Shown: positions 8,414-16,505, counted from the first letter of the stretch. The stretch: DNA of 64,000 bases from Pseudomonas kairouanensis (GCF_004682055.1 NZ_QUZU01000003.1:170750-234749); one strand, 5' to 3'. The notes: generated by a model from the letters alone, not told the origin. Numbers and translations: made by a program.

Positions 8414-9351
8414 TTGCCGATTATTCCGATGCGCTCATCGTGCAGGAAGTGTCACCGCGCGATGGCCTGCAGATCGAGCCGACCTGGGTCGAAACCCTCG
8501 ACAAGATCGCCTTGATCGACCAGCTTTCCCTCGCCGGTTTTTCACGGATCGAAGCCGGCTCGTTTGTCTCGCCCAAAGCCATCCCGGCCTTGCGTGATGG
8601 CGAACAGGTCTTCCAGGGCATCACGCGCAAGCCCGGCGTGATCTACGTGGCACTGATCCCTAACCTCAAGGGCGCCCAGCGCGCCATCGAGTCCCGCGCC
8701 GACGAACTGAACCTGGTGATGTCCGCCAGCCAGACCCACAACCTGGCCAATATGCGCATGCGCTGCGAGGCGTCGTTGGCGGCGTTTGCTGACATCACGC
8801 GTTTTGCCGCGGACTACCCGGTACGCCTCAATGGCAGCATTGCCACCACCTTTGGGTGCCCGTTCGAGGGCAAGATCGATGAGGACCGTGTGGTGCAAAT
8901 CGTCGAGGCGTACCAAGCACTGGGTATCCAAGGCATCAGCCTGGCCGACACCACGGGCATGGCCAATCCGCGTCAGGTGGAGCGCCTGGTAAAACGGGTG
9001 CTGGAGCGGGTGTCCGCCAGCGACCTGACCCTGCACTTTCACAACACCCGTGGCTTGGGGTTGTGCAATGTGCTGGCCGCCTATGAGGCTGGCGCTCGAC
9101 GTTTCGACGCGGCGCTTGGCGGCTTGGGCGGCTGTCCATTTGCACCGGGGGCGTCGGGCAATATCTGCACCGAAGACTTGGTAAACCTTTGCGAAGAAGT
9201 CGGGATTTCCACCGGCATCAACCTGCCCCATCTGCTGGAAATGTCCCGGCGCCTGCCCGCGCTGCTGGGCCATGAATTGCCCGGCCAGGTGGCCAAGGCC
9301 GGGCGCAACTGCGACCTGCATCCACCGCCGGCGTACATCGCCACGCTGTAA
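8410..9351 (+). CDS. Hydroxymethylglutaryl-CoA lyase family protein
   Basis: A 313-residue DRE-TIM metallolyase. VSPRDGLQIEP near the N-terminus is the metal and catalytic Arg-Asp signature, and GGLGGCPFAPGASGNICTED near residues 236-255 is the HMG-CoA lyase cysteine loop (GxGGCPxAPGAxGN). The enzyme cleaves 3-hydroxy-3-methylglutaryl-CoA to acetoacetate and acetyl-CoA, or a related substrate. Its ATG overlaps the CoA-transferase stop by 4 bp, indicating translational coupling. This pairing allows CoA activation and cleavage of a free acid taken up by the next gene's transporter. Confidence 0.92.
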   Translation: MIADYSDALIVQEVSPRDGLQIEPTWVETLDKIALIDQLSLAGFSRIEAGSFVSPKAIPALRDGEQVFQGITRKPGVIYVALIPNLKGAQRAIESRADELNLVMSASQTHNLANMRMRCEASLAAFADITRFAADYPVRLNGSIATTFGCPFEGKIDEDRVVQIVEAYQALGIQGISLADTTGMANPRQVERLVKRVLERVSASDLTLHFHNTRGLGLCNVLAAYEAGARRFDAALGGLGGCPFAPGASGNICTEDLVNLCEEVGISTGINLPHLLEMSRRLPALLGHELPGQVAKAGRNCDLHPPPAYIATL

Positions 9352-9410
9352 CGCCGCACCAGACAACAACAACAATCGGGCGCCTGCGAGCAGCCCGCTG
9401 GAGAGAAAGC

Positions 9411-10742
9411 ATGAGCACGAATATCTTCGAGGCCGGCGCACGCCCGGCCGATGGAACCGACGCTGTAAAAGCCTTGGTAAACAAGGTTGCGTGGCGACTG
9501 ATGCCGCTGATTATGGTGTGCTACCTGTTCGCGTTTTTTGACCGCATCAACATCAGCTTCGCCAAATTCCAGTTGCAAGCTGATCTGAGCTTGAGCGATA
9601 CCGCCTACGGCCTGGGTGCCGGGTTGTTTGTGGTGGGGTATGTGATCTTCGAAGTGCCGAGCAACATGATGCTGTACAAAGTCGGCGCGCGTCGCTGGAT
9701 CGCGCGGATCATGATGTCGTGGGGCCTGGCGACGGCGGCCATGGTGTTTGTCACCGCTGAATGGCAGTTCTATGTGCTGCGGTTTCTGATCGGCGCAATG
9801 GAGGCGGGGTTCGCGCCCGGCGTGTTGTACTACCTGACCCTTTGGTTCCCGCAGCATTTCCGTGGGCGCATCACATCGATGCTGTTCCTGGCGTCGGCCT
9901 TCGCCGGCCTGGTAGGGGCTCCGTTCTCCGGCCTGGTGCTGGAACACCTTGACGGCGTGTTGCAGATGCGCGGCTGGCACTGGTTGTTCCTGCTGGGTGG
10001 CCTGCCGTGCATTGGCTTGGGTTTCCTGGTGCTGACGATGCTCAAGGACCGTATCGATGATGCGCATTGGTTGACATCGGCGGAGAAGACCTTGTTGTCG
10101 AGCTGTATCGCCAAGCATGAGCCGAACCAGCACGGCGGTTCGTTGCTGTCGGCAATCCGCATCCCAGGCTTTTTGATGCTCGGGTTTATCTACTTCCTGA
10201 TCCAGGTCGCGTCCTATGGCCTCAACTTCTGGGCGCCGCAATTGATCCGCAGCGCCGGTACCCAGGGCCCGGTGATGATCGGCCTGCTGACCGCCATTCC
10301 CTATGTGTGCGGTGCCATCAGCATGGTGGTGATCGGGCGGTTGTCGGATGCCACCGGCGAGCGGCGCAAGTTTGTCTGCGGTCTGGTGGTTCTGGGGGCA
10401 GTGGGCTTCTTCAGTGCAGGGATCTTTGCTGACCACACCACGTTCCTGATCATTGCCTTGGGCATGCTGGGCGCCGGCATCATCGCTTCGATCCCGACCT
10501 TCTGGACCCTGCCGCCCAAGCTGCTGGCCGGCGCTGGGGCTGGTGCGGCGGGCGGGATTGCGGTGATCAATACCCTGGGGCAATTCGGCGGCATTGTCAG
10601 CCCGGTGATGGTGGGGCGTATCAAAGACCTCACCGGCAGCACCACCCCGGCGCTGTATGTGATCGGTGTGTGCGCACTGTTGGCTGCCGCGCTGTTGCTG
10701 TGGGGCCTGCCACAAAAATTGCGCACCCTCGACAAAGGCTGA
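9411..10742 (+). CDS. MFS transporter, anion:cation symporter type
   Basis: A 443-residue major facilitator with twelve predicted hydrophobic segments. LMPLIMVCYLFAFFDRINISFAKFQ in helix 1 and the EVPSNMMLYKVGARRWIARIM loop between helices 2 and 3 are characteristic of the anion:cation symporter (ACS, phthalate/hexuronate/tartrate) family. It is third in the CoA-transferase operon, 59 bp after the lyase, so it most likely imports that pathway's organic acid. The substrate is inferred from context only. Confidence 0.9.
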   Translation: MSTNIFEAGARPADGTDAVKALVNKVAWRLMPLIMVCYLFAFFDRINISFAKFQLQADLSLSDTAYGLGAGLFVVGYVIFEVPSNMMLYKVGARRWIARIMMSWGLATAAMVFVTAEWQFYVLRFLIGAMEAGFAPGVLYYLTLWFPQHFRGRITSMLFLASAFAGLVGAPFSGLVLEHLDGVLQMRGWHWLFLLGGLPCIGLGFLVLTMLKDRIDDAHWLTSAEKTLLSSCIAKHEPNQHGGSLLSAIRIPGFLMLGFIYFLIQVASYGLNFWAPQLIRSAGTQGPVMIGLLTAIPYVCGAISMVVIGRLSDATGERRKFVCGLVVLGAVGFFSAGIFADHTTFLIIALGMLGAGIIASIPTFWTLPPKLLAGAGAGAAGGIAVINTLGQFGGIVSPVMVGRIKDLTGSTTPALYVIGVCALLAAALLLWGLPQKLRTLDKG

Positions 10743-11231
10743 TCAGCCCGATGTCGCCATGGCAGGGGCGGGAGCGGCGCTGAACTGAATCAACGCCACG
10801 CCGCCGATCAACAACAACGCCCCCACCATGCGGGGCGTTGTCAGTTGGCGCTCCACCAGGCCGAACAGGCCGAAGTGGTCGAGCAGAAGCGAGGCGAGCA
10901 TCTGCCCGGCAATCGCCAATGCAATAAACCCCGACGCGCCCAGCTTGGGCAACAGCATCAGCGCCAGGGAAATAAAGCACACGCCAAATGCGCCCCCGGC
11001 CCACATCCACAAAGGTGCCTTGCTGATAAACGCCAGGCTTGGCAGCGGCAAACGCAGCGCGAGCATCACCGGCAGCAACACGATGATGCTCACCAGCAAT
11101 GACGCCAGCGTGGCCCACAATGGATGGCCGAGGCCACGCCCGAGGTTGGCGTTGATCGCACTTTGAAACGGCACCACCGCGCCGGCGATCACCGCCAATG
11201 CCAATACACCCGCCCAATGCAACGTCGTCAT
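10743..11231 (-). CDS. DMT-superfamily inner membrane protein (YdcZ/DUF606)
   Basis: A 162-residue protein with five hydrophobic helices. The YdcZ-type signatures are visible: GAVVPFQSAINANLGRGLGHPLWATLASLLVS at the N-terminus and GASGFIALAIAGQMLASLLLDHFGLFGL near residues 98-125. These half-size members of the drug/metabolite transporter superfamily are presumed to work as dimers; the substrate is unknown. The ATG at 11231 has GGGAG eight bases upstream; a GTG two codons earlier is too close to that site. It is convergent with the MFS gene with no gap, and divergent from the next LysR gene. Confidence 0.85.
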   Translation of the reverse strand: MTTLHWAGVLALAVIAGAVVPFQSAINANLGRGLGHPLWATLASLLVSIIVLLPVMLALRLPLPSLAFISKAPLWMWAGGAFGVCFISLALMLLPKLGASGFIALAIAGQMLASLLLDHFGLFGLVERQLTTPRMVGALLLIGGVALIQFSAAPAPAMATSG

Positions 11232-11300
11232 GTGCACATCTCCCAGAGGTTTGGCTGGACTCTAGGCTATTCATCGCGCAAATTTAAATTCCAAGTTCTT

Positions 11301-12221
11301 ATGCCGAGCATGCAGCTGATGAATGATCTGCGCCGCATCGACCTCAATCTGTTGGTGATTCTCGATGCCTTGCTCACTGAGCAACACGTCACCCGCGCCG
11401 CCGAGCGCTTGCACCTGAGCCAGCCGGCGGTGAGCCACGCGCTGGCACGTTTAAGGGATTTGCTGGCTGACCCATTGCTGGTACGCCAGGGCGGTGGCCT
11501 GGTGCCGACAGCGCGAGCGTTGGAATTGGCTACACCGCTGGGCGAAGCCTTGGCCCATGTGCAAGCCTTGCTGGCGCCGAACCGGTTTGCCCCGGCATCG
11601 GCCAAGCGGCGGTTTCGTGTGGCGATGTCGGACTACAGCGCAGCGATTTTCCTACCGAGGTTGGTGCGTACCCTGCGTCGGGAAGCTCCCGGTATCGACT
11701 TGCAGATCATCCAGGCCAGCCGTGAAGGCATGATCGAGGGCGTGCTTAATGGCGAACTTGATCTGGCTGCGGGTGTGTTTCCCGACCGGCCCGCCGAACT
11801 GCGCACCACGGCGCTGTTCGAGGAGCATTACACCTGCCTCGTGGACCGTGACAGCCTGCCGCACAACGGCACGCTGGACCTGCCCACCTACCTGTCGCGC
11901 CCCCATGTGTTGCTGGAAATGCGCGGCAGTGGCACGCCGGAAATCGAGCGCGCTTTGACCGCGATTCGTGAGCGGCGGCATGTGGCAATCAGCCTGCCGC
12001 ATTGGGGTGTGGCGCCGCAGTTGATCCAGGGTACGGATTTGATTTTGACGGTGTCATCCAGGGGCGTGCTCAACATTGATCACGAGCATTTGGTGACCGT
12101 GCCGCCACCCTTTGATATTCCCTCGTTTGCGCTGGAATTGGCGTGGCATGCACGACGGGGTGGCGATGCGGGGTTGCAGTGGTTGATGGGACGGGTGGAG
12201 GGGGTGTTGAGCGTTGAATAG
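11301..12221 (+). CDS. LysR-family transcriptional regulator (NodD/PcpR-like)
   Basis: A regulator of about 306 residues. The helix-turn-helix DLNLLVILDALLTEQHVTRAAERLHLSQPAVSHALARLRDLLADPLLVRQGGGLVPT fits the NodD/LinR subgroup, whose N-terminus is typically M-x-x-L-R-x-I-D-L-N. An effector domain follows from about residue 95. The start is uncertain: ATG codons lie at 11301, 11310 and 11319, and none has a strong ribosome site. It is divergent from the YdcZ-like gene, which is its likely target. Confidence 0.87.
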   Translation: MPSMQLMNDLRRIDLNLLVILDALLTEQHVTRAAERLHLSQPAVSHALARLRDLLADPLLVRQGGGLVPTARALELATPLGEALAHVQALLAPNRFAPASAKRRFRVAMSDYSAAIFLPRLVRTLRREAPGIDLQIIQASREGMIEGVLNGELDLAAGVFPDRPAELRTTALFEEHYTCLVDRDSLPHNGTLDLPTYLSRPHVLLEMRGSGTPEIERALTAIRERRHVAISLPHWGVAPQLIQGTDLILTVSSRGVLNIDHEHLVTVPPPFDIPSFALELAWHARRGGDAGLQWLMGRVEGVLSVE

Positions 12222-12306
12222 TGATTAGAAGGATCTGGCTGGCAACCGTTCGTCGCACTAACAAGTTTTTTCTAAACCTTTACCGCCCTGAAAATTCGAA
12301 TTCAAG

Positions 12307-12336
12307 GCGGGGTGTGTTCCCCCGCACCAATTTTTT
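12307..12336 (+). terminator. Terminator candidate downstream of the LysR gene
   Basis: GCGGGG (12307-12312) pairs with CCCCGC (12320-12325), followed after four bases by a six-T run. It lies only about 20 bases before the next gene's start, so it could also act in the leader of that gene. Confidence 0.4.
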
Positions 12337-12354
12337 GCCCTGGAGGAACCCATC

Positions 12355-12882
12355 ATGAGCCGCATGGCTATCCGGTTACGCACCGCCAGTTTCGCGATGC
12401 TGCTGGGCCTCGGCGCCAGCAATGCTTTCGCCCAGTCGCCTGCTGAATTCATCGAGCAGGCTTCGGCCAAGGGTATGGCCGATATCGAAACCAGTCGCAT
12501 GGCCCACGCCAAGACCACGTCCCAGGAAATCAAGGACTACACCATCGAGGTGATCAACGAGCGCACCCTGGCCAACCAGCATCTTGCAGCCATCGCCAAG
12601 AAGCTCGACTTGCCAGTGGCGCCGAGGGAGAAGATCGTCGACAAGGCTGAGACCCTGATGCCCGAACTCAAGGATGGCGACTCGTTCGACGCCGCTTATA
12701 CCGCGCAGCAGGTCAAGGAAAATGAAGACGCCATTGCCCTGTTCAAGCAGGAGGGTGCAGCGTCCGATGTACCGGAAATAAAGGCCCTGGTGGATGAGAC
12801 GTTGCCCAAGCTGGAGGAGCGTCTGCAAAAGGCCCGTGCGTTGGCATCGACCTACGGTAAGGGGCATCAAGGCGACGGTTGA
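12355..12882 (+). CDS. DUF4142 exported protein
   Basis: A 175-residue protein with a Sec signal peptide (residues 1-26, cleavage after SNAFA). The mature part is a four-helix, ferritin-like DUF4142 domain: EFIEQASAKGMADIETSRMAHAKTTSQEIKDYTIEVINERTLANQHLAAIAKKL, then a helical C-terminus. Such proteins are periplasmic, of unknown function and often stress-induced. A GGAGGA ribosome site precedes the start. A strong bidirectional terminator separates it from ogt. Confidence 0.88.
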   Translation: MSRMAIRLRTASFAMLLGLGASNAFAQSPAEFIEQASAKGMADIETSRMAHAKTTSQEIKDYTIEVINERTLANQHLAAIAKKLDLPVAPREKIVDKAETLMPELKDGDSFDAAYTAQQVKENEDAIALFKQEGAASDVPEIKALVDETLPKLEERLQKARALASTYGKGHQGDG

Positions 12883-12898
12883 GGGCTTCATGCGACAT

Positions 12899-12938
12899 AA
12901 AAAACGGCGGCTGGAATATCTCCAGTCGCCGTTTTTTA
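12899..12938. terminator. Bidirectional terminator between the DUF4142 gene and ogt
   Basis: AAAACGGCGGCTGGA pairs with TCCAGTCGCCGTTTT (one mismatch) around a 5-base loop. A and T runs on the two sides allow it to serve both convergent genes. Confidence 0.9.
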
Positions 12939-12947
12939 TGTCAGTTG

Positions 12948-13448
12948 TCAGAACGTCATTTGCGCCTGGCCTGGGCCTTCGAGCGCCAATAGATATTGCT
13001 TGGCCTGCAACCCTCCGGCGAACCCTGTAAGGCCGCCTGATGCACCGATCACCCGGTGACACGGCGCGATGATGGAAATAGGGTTACGCCCATTGGCCGC
13101 CCCCACCGCCCGCACGGCTTTGGGGTTGCCGATCTGCTGGGCGATCTGGCTGTAGCTGCGGGTTTCGCCAAAGGGGATGGTCAATAGGGCGTGCCAGACC
13201 TGTTTCTGAAAGTCAGTGCCGGTAAAGTCCAACGCCACCTCGAAATGCCTGCGGGTGCCCGCGAAGTACTCCAGCAACTGGCGCTCGGTTTCCAGCAGCA
13301 CCGGGTTGTCATTGGCTTGGTGCAACTCGCCCAGCCGCACCCGATTGGCGCGCTCGACTTCCCACAAGATGGCGTTGAGTTTGCCGTTGCGCGCCACCAG
13401 CGTGAGCTGGCCGACGGGGGAGGGCATGCGTTTGTATTCGTATGACAT
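12948..13448 (-). CDS. ogt: Methylated-DNA--protein-cysteine methyltransferase
   Basis: A 166-residue suicide alkyltransferase that repairs O6-methylguanine and O4-methylthymine by moving the alkyl group to its own cysteine. The acceptor is C130 in IAPCHRVIG. The helix-turn-helix arginine finger segment SYSQIAQQIGNPKAVRAVGAANGRNP precedes it, as in all family members. Length and the absence of an Ada-type zinc N-domain indicate the Ogt class. The start at 13448 has AAGGA eight bases upstream; the open frame extends upstream to 13706 but without family similarity. Confidence 0.93.
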   Translation of the reverse strand: MSYEYKRMPSPVGQLTLVARNGKLNAILWEVERANRVRLGELHQANDNPVLLETERQLLEYFAGTRRHFEVALDFTGTDFQKQVWHALLTIPFGETRSYSQIAQQIGNPKAVRAVGAANGRNPISIIAPCHRVIGASGGLTGFAGGLQAKQYLLALEGPGQAQMTF

Positions 13449-13537
13449 GGGCGTAATCCTTGAATATCTCCGGTGCCACTGTCCATCCTGCACGCTGTTG
13501 GGAAAACCCGTTTCTTGCGGTCTAAATGCTGCGGCCG

Positions 13538-13861
13538 CTAAAAACGCCAGTGAATCCAGTTGCCCGACCCATAGGCCCAAGCGACCTGGACGATAAACCA
13601 CACGATCGACGGTTGCGACAGCACCAGCCACGAGCCGAAATTGAGTAGCGCCAAGCCTCCTGCGCTGATGGCCACGCCTCGGCTGGTATGTTGCCGTGCG
13701 TACCACGCGCCATAGAACGATCCTGCCAGGGTGGCTATCGATGGCAGGCCTTTGAGATCGAAGGGAATCTGAATGAACGGCAGCAGCAGTGGGATGATCA
13801 GCACCAATCCCACGACTTTTCTGACGGCTTGCCTCGAAGTTACTGGGGCGGATGTGCGCAT
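13538..13861 (-). CDS. Small hypothetical membrane protein
   Basis: A 107-residue protein with a short basic N-terminus (MRTSAPVTSRQAVRKVV) and three or four hydrophobic segments: VGLVLIIPLLLPFIQIPF (about 17-34), LPSIATLAGSFYGAWYA (about 38-54), GVAISAGGLALLNFGSWLVL (about 61-80) and IVWFIVQVAWAYGSGNWI (about 85-102). I do not recognise the family. The start at 13861 has AAAGGA upstream; the frame is open back to 13966. It stands alone between ogt and the toxin-antitoxin region. Confidence 0.6.
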   Translation of the reverse strand: MRTSAPVTSRQAVRKVVGLVLIIPLLLPFIQIPFDLKGLPSIATLAGSFYGAWYARQHTSRGVAISAGGLALLNFGSWLVLSQPSIVWFIVQVAWAYGSGNWIHWRF

Positions 13862-13915
13862 CCTGGTTCGTCCTTTGGATGGATAAGGGCGCGTTACATA
13901 TTGAAAGTCGGGTTC

Positions 13916-14010
13916 CCTGACACGCTGAAAAACTGGGAGCAGTCTAAGTCTAATCCTAATGGCCAATCACTGATTAAGGGTCTTCAAGACGTGAGCCTTG
14001 AATTGAAAGC
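13916..14010 (+). pseudogene. Remnant of a HigA2-like antitoxin 3' end
   Basis: Bases 13916-13950 are nearly identical to 14740-14774 inside the intact antitoxin gene and encode PDTLKNWEQSKS. The remnant then jumps to the sequence found downstream of the intact gene (13971 onwards equals 14916 onwards), so about 120-130 bp that contain the antitoxin C-terminus are deleted. No start or helix-turn-helix remains. It looks like the scar of a former copy of the module. Confidence 0.75.
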
Positions 14011-14058
14011 ATAAAAAAACCGGCCACCCTGGACCGGTTTTTTTATGCATCCCTCGTC
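13971..14058 (+). repeat. 88-bp direct repeat, left copy
   Basis: Bases 13971-14058 match 14916-15003 with only a few substitutions. The repeat starts at TGATTAAGGG, includes the terminator hairpin and ends at CCCTCGTC. Together the two copies flank the HigB2/HigA2 operon. Confidence 0.9.
14011..14046 (+). terminator. Terminator inside the left repeat copy
   Basis: An A run plus ACCGG pairs with CCGGT plus a seven-T run. The right repeat carries the same structure. Confidence 0.8.
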
Positions 14059-14169
14059 TCGGTTCGTTATACAAGCAGCGATACAAGAATTTACGGGGCG
14101 GCTGACCCCGCACCGCCTGTCACGACGCCGCGCCCTGAGGATGACGGTGGCCCATGGATGAGTTATTTT

Positions 14170-14194
14170 AAGTGTAAGCAACTTGCCTATACTT
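14170..14194 (+). promoter_or_regulatory. Candidate antitoxin operator/promoter
   Basis: AAGTGTA (14170-14176) and TATACTT (14188-14194) form an inverted pair with an 11-base spacer, ending 6 bases before the toxin start. This position suits autorepression by the HigA2-type antitoxin. Confidence 0.4.
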
Positions 14195-14200
14195 CTTCCT

Positions 14201-14545
14201 ATGAAAACGGTCTTCTTCGAAACCACAAGCTTCACCGTCACGGTCGGTGACTACTTGACTGACGATGAGTATCGCCAGCTTCAGACCGAAATGCAGGCGA
14301 ACCCTGAAGCAGGCGATGTGATGCCACGTACCGGAGGCTTCAGAAAGCTCCGCTGGCAGGATGTTCGCCGAGGCAAGGGAAAACGTGGTGGGCTGCGTGT
14401 CATTTACTACTGGCTGATGAATGACGGTCAGTTTTGGATGTTCGCGATCTACGACAAGGATGAAATGGCGAACCTGACCGCTGATCAGGAGAAAGCACTG
14501 AAAGCTGCCATTGAGGCAGAGCTGAAAAAACGAGGTGGAAAATGA
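14201..14545 (+). CDS. higB2: HigB2-like RelE-family toxin
   Basis: A 114-residue type II toxin. The sequence MKTVFFETTSFTV, DYLTDDEYRQLQTEMQANPEAGDV, TGGFRKLRW, KGKRGGLRVIYYW and FAIYDKDEMANLTADQEKAL follows the HigB2 pattern known from Vibrio cholerae. Such toxins are ribosome-dependent mRNA interferases. The toxin gene comes first and overlaps the antitoxin gene by 4 bp (ATGA), the order typical of higBA. The start at 14201 was preferred over an in-frame codon at 14183 because the family begins MKxVFxE. Flanking repeats suggest acquisition or duplication as a unit. Confidence 0.88.
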   Translation: MKTVFFETTSFTVTVGDYLTDDEYRQLQTEMQANPEAGDVMPRTGGFRKLRWQDVRRGKGKRGGLRVIYYWLMNDGQFWMFAIYDKDEMANLTADQEKALKAAIEAELKKRGGK

Positions 14546-14856
14546 AAAAGCGCGATCTGTTTGCAGAACTGATGCAGGGTGTTGGCGAAATGGCTGAACA
14601 CCGGCAGGGGAAGATTACGCTTCGTCAGTACGAAGTGGAGGCCCTTGCGCCTCCAGAGGTGACGGCTGCTGAGATCATTTCCATCCGTGAAAAGCTGCAC
14701 ATGTCACAGCCCGTATTCGCCCGGCAGATCAGGACCAGTCCTGACACGCTGAAAAACTGGGAGCAGTCTAAGTCCAAGCCCAATGCTCAGGCGGCGCTGT
14801 TGATCAAGTTGGTTGAGCGCTTCCCGGATATGGTTGAGCGGCTTAATGCTGTTTGA
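14542..14856 (+). CDS. higA2: HigA2-like antitoxin, XRE family
   Basis: A 104-residue antitoxin. The N-terminal RDLFAELMQGVGEMAEHRQGKITLRQYEV is the toxin-wrapping region of HigA2-type proteins. The C-terminal helix-turn-helix is about residues 45-100 (EIISIREKLHMSQPVFARQIRTSPDTLKNWEQSKSKPN). It neutralises the upstream toxin and should repress the operon through the inverted repeat at 14170. Part of its 3' region is duplicated at 13916-13950. Confidence 0.9.
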   Translation: MKKRDLFAELMQGVGEMAEHRQGKITLRQYEVEALAPPEVTAAEIISIREKLHMSQPVFARQIRTSPDTLKNWEQSKSKPNAQAALLIKLVERFPDMVERLNAV

Positions 14857-14915
14857 GCTGAATGGTTCAAACCAGGCCGATTGCCGGGCGTTCTGCAGAG
14901 CTGATAGGCAATGAT

Positions 14916-15003
14916 TGATTAAGGGGCTTCAAGACGTGAGCCTTGAATTGAAAGCATAAAAAAACCGGCCACCCAGGACCGGTTTTTTTATGCATCCCTC
15001 GTC
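14916..15003 (+). repeat. 88-bp direct repeat, right copy
   Basis: This is the second copy of the 13971-14058 repeat, ending 34 bp before the 3' end of tRNA-Gly. Confidence 0.9.
14956..14990 (+). terminator. Terminator of the higB2-higA2 operon
   Basis: An A run plus ACCGG pairs with CCGGT plus a seven-T run, about 100 bp after the antitoxin stop. Confidence 0.85.
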
Positions 15004-15036
15004 AAGAATCAACCTGACGCGGGCGCAGAATTTAAG

Positions 15037-15110
15037 TGGAGCGGGTAGAGGGAATCGAACCCTCGTCGGAAGCTTGGGAAGCTACTGTTCTACCATTAAA
15101 CTATACCCGC
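15037..15110 (-). tRNA. tRNA-Gly (CCC)
   Basis: The minus strand folds as a 74-nt cloverleaf. The acceptor GCGGGTA pairs with TACCCGC, the anticodon loop TTCCCAA gives CCC, the T arm is GAGGG-TTCGATT-CCCTC, and CCA is encoded. The anticodon stem has one T-T mismatch. The toxin-antitoxin repeat ends just beyond its 3' end. Confidence 0.95.
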
Positions 15111-15197
15111 TCAGAGCGGCTGACTTTGTACCAGATGTTCGGCGGGATTTGAAGTTTTTCTTCAAAAATGTGTGGGTTACGTGCCTCACGCATGCTT

Positions 15198-15288
15198 GTG
15201 TGGGAGCTGGCTTACCTGCGATAGCTTCACTTTGGTATGCCTGCCACACCAAGGTGCCTGCATCGCGGGCAAGCCCGGCTCCCACACA
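15198..15288. repeat. Paired inverted REP element
   Basis: TGTGGGAGCTGGCTTACCTGCGAT and its near-complement (ATCGCGGGCAAGCCCGGCTC then CCACA) flank a 40-base spacer. This is the arrangement of Pseudomonas REP doublets. It occupies most of the gap between tRNA-Gly and phaG. Confidence 0.85.
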
Positions 15289-15314
15289 AGAGGGCGTTTG
15301 CCGGGTTGTTCATT

Positions 15315-16199
15315 TCAAATCGCAAAGGCATGGTGGGTCTGGCCTTGGTGATACCGCAATCGACTGACTTGCCGCTCGGGTTTCAGAAACCCCACCACCG
15401 CCTCTCGGGTATCCCTGCACGCTGCTTTGTGTTCCATGTCCAGGAAATGCCCGGTGGCTTGCACGGTGCTGAAGCTGCTGTTGGCCACATGCTGGCCAAA
15501 CAGCTTGGCATCTTGGGCGCTGGTGTATTCGTCCCACTCACCGTTTACAAACAACACCGGAATGTCGATCTGCCTGGCGGCCTTGAGGTAGCACAACCGG
15601 TCGCTGTTGAGCACTTGGCTGATATGGAAGTGCATCTGCCCATATTCATGTTCGGCCAGGCTGCTCACATGCTTGTAATTGAAGCGCTTGAACAGCGACG
15701 GCAGGTGCTTGCCGATGGTGCTGTTGACCAGGTGGCCCACACGGTCGCGGTCAAGGTTGCCCAGGTAGTCGACGCCGCGTTCCAGGTAGTCACGCATGGG
15801 AGCGTTGATCACCGGCGAGAACGAACTGATCACGGCTTTTTCCACGCGCCGTGGCCGGTGGGCCAGGGCGACGAGGGTGGCGGCGCCGCCCCAGGAGAAG
15901 GACAGCACATGCTCGGCGGCGAAGTGGTCGATAAGCTCCAGGAGGATCTGGCCCTCAACGTCCTTCGTCAGCATTTGCTCGTGACGGTTATGGATTTTTG
16001 AACGACCGGCGTAGGGCTGATCGTACAAAACCACATTGAATTGCGGGTGCAGGCTTTTGACGGTTTGGGCGAAGGATGCCGTGGTGGCCATCGAGCCGTT
16101 GACCAGGATGATGGTCTTTTCAGCCTTCTCCGCGCGATAGAACTCCGTGTAAACCCGATACTGACCCTGTATATCCAACACAGCGATTTCTGGCCTCAT
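15315..16199 (-). CDS. phaG: (R)-3-hydroxyacyl-ACP transacylase/thioesterase PhaG
   Basis: A 294-residue alpha/beta-hydrolase-fold protein that links fatty acid synthesis to polyhydroxyalkanoate precursors by releasing or transferring (R)-3-hydroxyacyl groups from ACP. The N-terminus MRPEIAVLDIQGQYRVYTEF and later segments (VNGSMATTASFAQTVKSLHPQFNVVLYDQPYAGRS, FSWGGAATLVALAHRP with the nucleophile-elbow serine, INAPMRDYLERG, GHFLDME) follow PhaG closely. RhlA of rhamnolipid synthesis is the nearest alternative but differs at the N-terminus. The start at 16199 has AGGAG upstream. It stands alone, away from any phaC cluster, as is usual for this gene. Confidence 0.9.
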   Translation of the reverse strand: MRPEIAVLDIQGQYRVYTEFYRAEKAEKTIILVNGSMATTASFAQTVKSLHPQFNVVLYDQPYAGRSKIHNRHEQMLTKDVEGQILLELIDHFAAEHVLSFSWGGAATLVALAHRPRRVEKAVISSFSPVINAPMRDYLERGVDYLGNLDRDRVGHLVNSTIGKHLPSLFKRFNYKHVSSLAEHEYGQMHFHISQVLNSDRLCYLKAARQIDIPVLFVNGEWDEYTSAQDAKLFGQHVANSSFSTVQATGHFLDMEHKAACRDTREAVVGFLKPERQVSRLRYHQGQTHHAFAI

Positions 16200-16505
16200 G
16201 TCGTAAGACTCCTGGCAAGCGGGTAGGGCGCGCAGATCACTCTGCACGAGCTTTGTGACAGGTAGGCATACGCCTGGAAAGTGAGGGCCCATGTCGATCC
16301 GATACAGGCTGGTCGACGGGTGTTGTTATGGCGGGCATTTTGCCGGAGGTGTCCGCAGATCAAGCGTTGCGGGCGGGCAAAGTGTTTCTTGGAGGTATAG
16401 GCGACTCGCCAGTCATAATTTGGCTGGTGATTGTGATTCAAGCAGCAGAGGTGGCACCTCGCAAGGCGATGAAGCGGTTTTTTGCCGTCACCGGCCGAAC
16501 GGTCG
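16200..16505. other. Intergenic region between phaG and rsuA
   Basis: About 300 bp that hold the phaG promoter and the 3' end region of rsuA. I see one imperfect stem (CGCCAG with CTGGTG near 16405-16430) but no convincing gene or canonical promoter. Confidence 0.5.

Noticed and set aside
9081..10715. 544-codon minus-strand frame opposite the MFS gene
   Set aside because: It is Gln/His/Arg-rich and antisense to a twelve-helix transporter; a shadow.
15037..15110. tRNA-Gly as the attachment site of a large island
   Set aside because: Flanking genes (ogt, phaG, rsuA) are normal chromosome genes; only the small toxin-antitoxin module and its repeats are adjacent.
15315..16199. RhlA instead of PhaG
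   Set aside because: The N-terminus MRPEIAVLDIQGQYRV and the overall spacing follow PhaG; there is no rhlB beside it.
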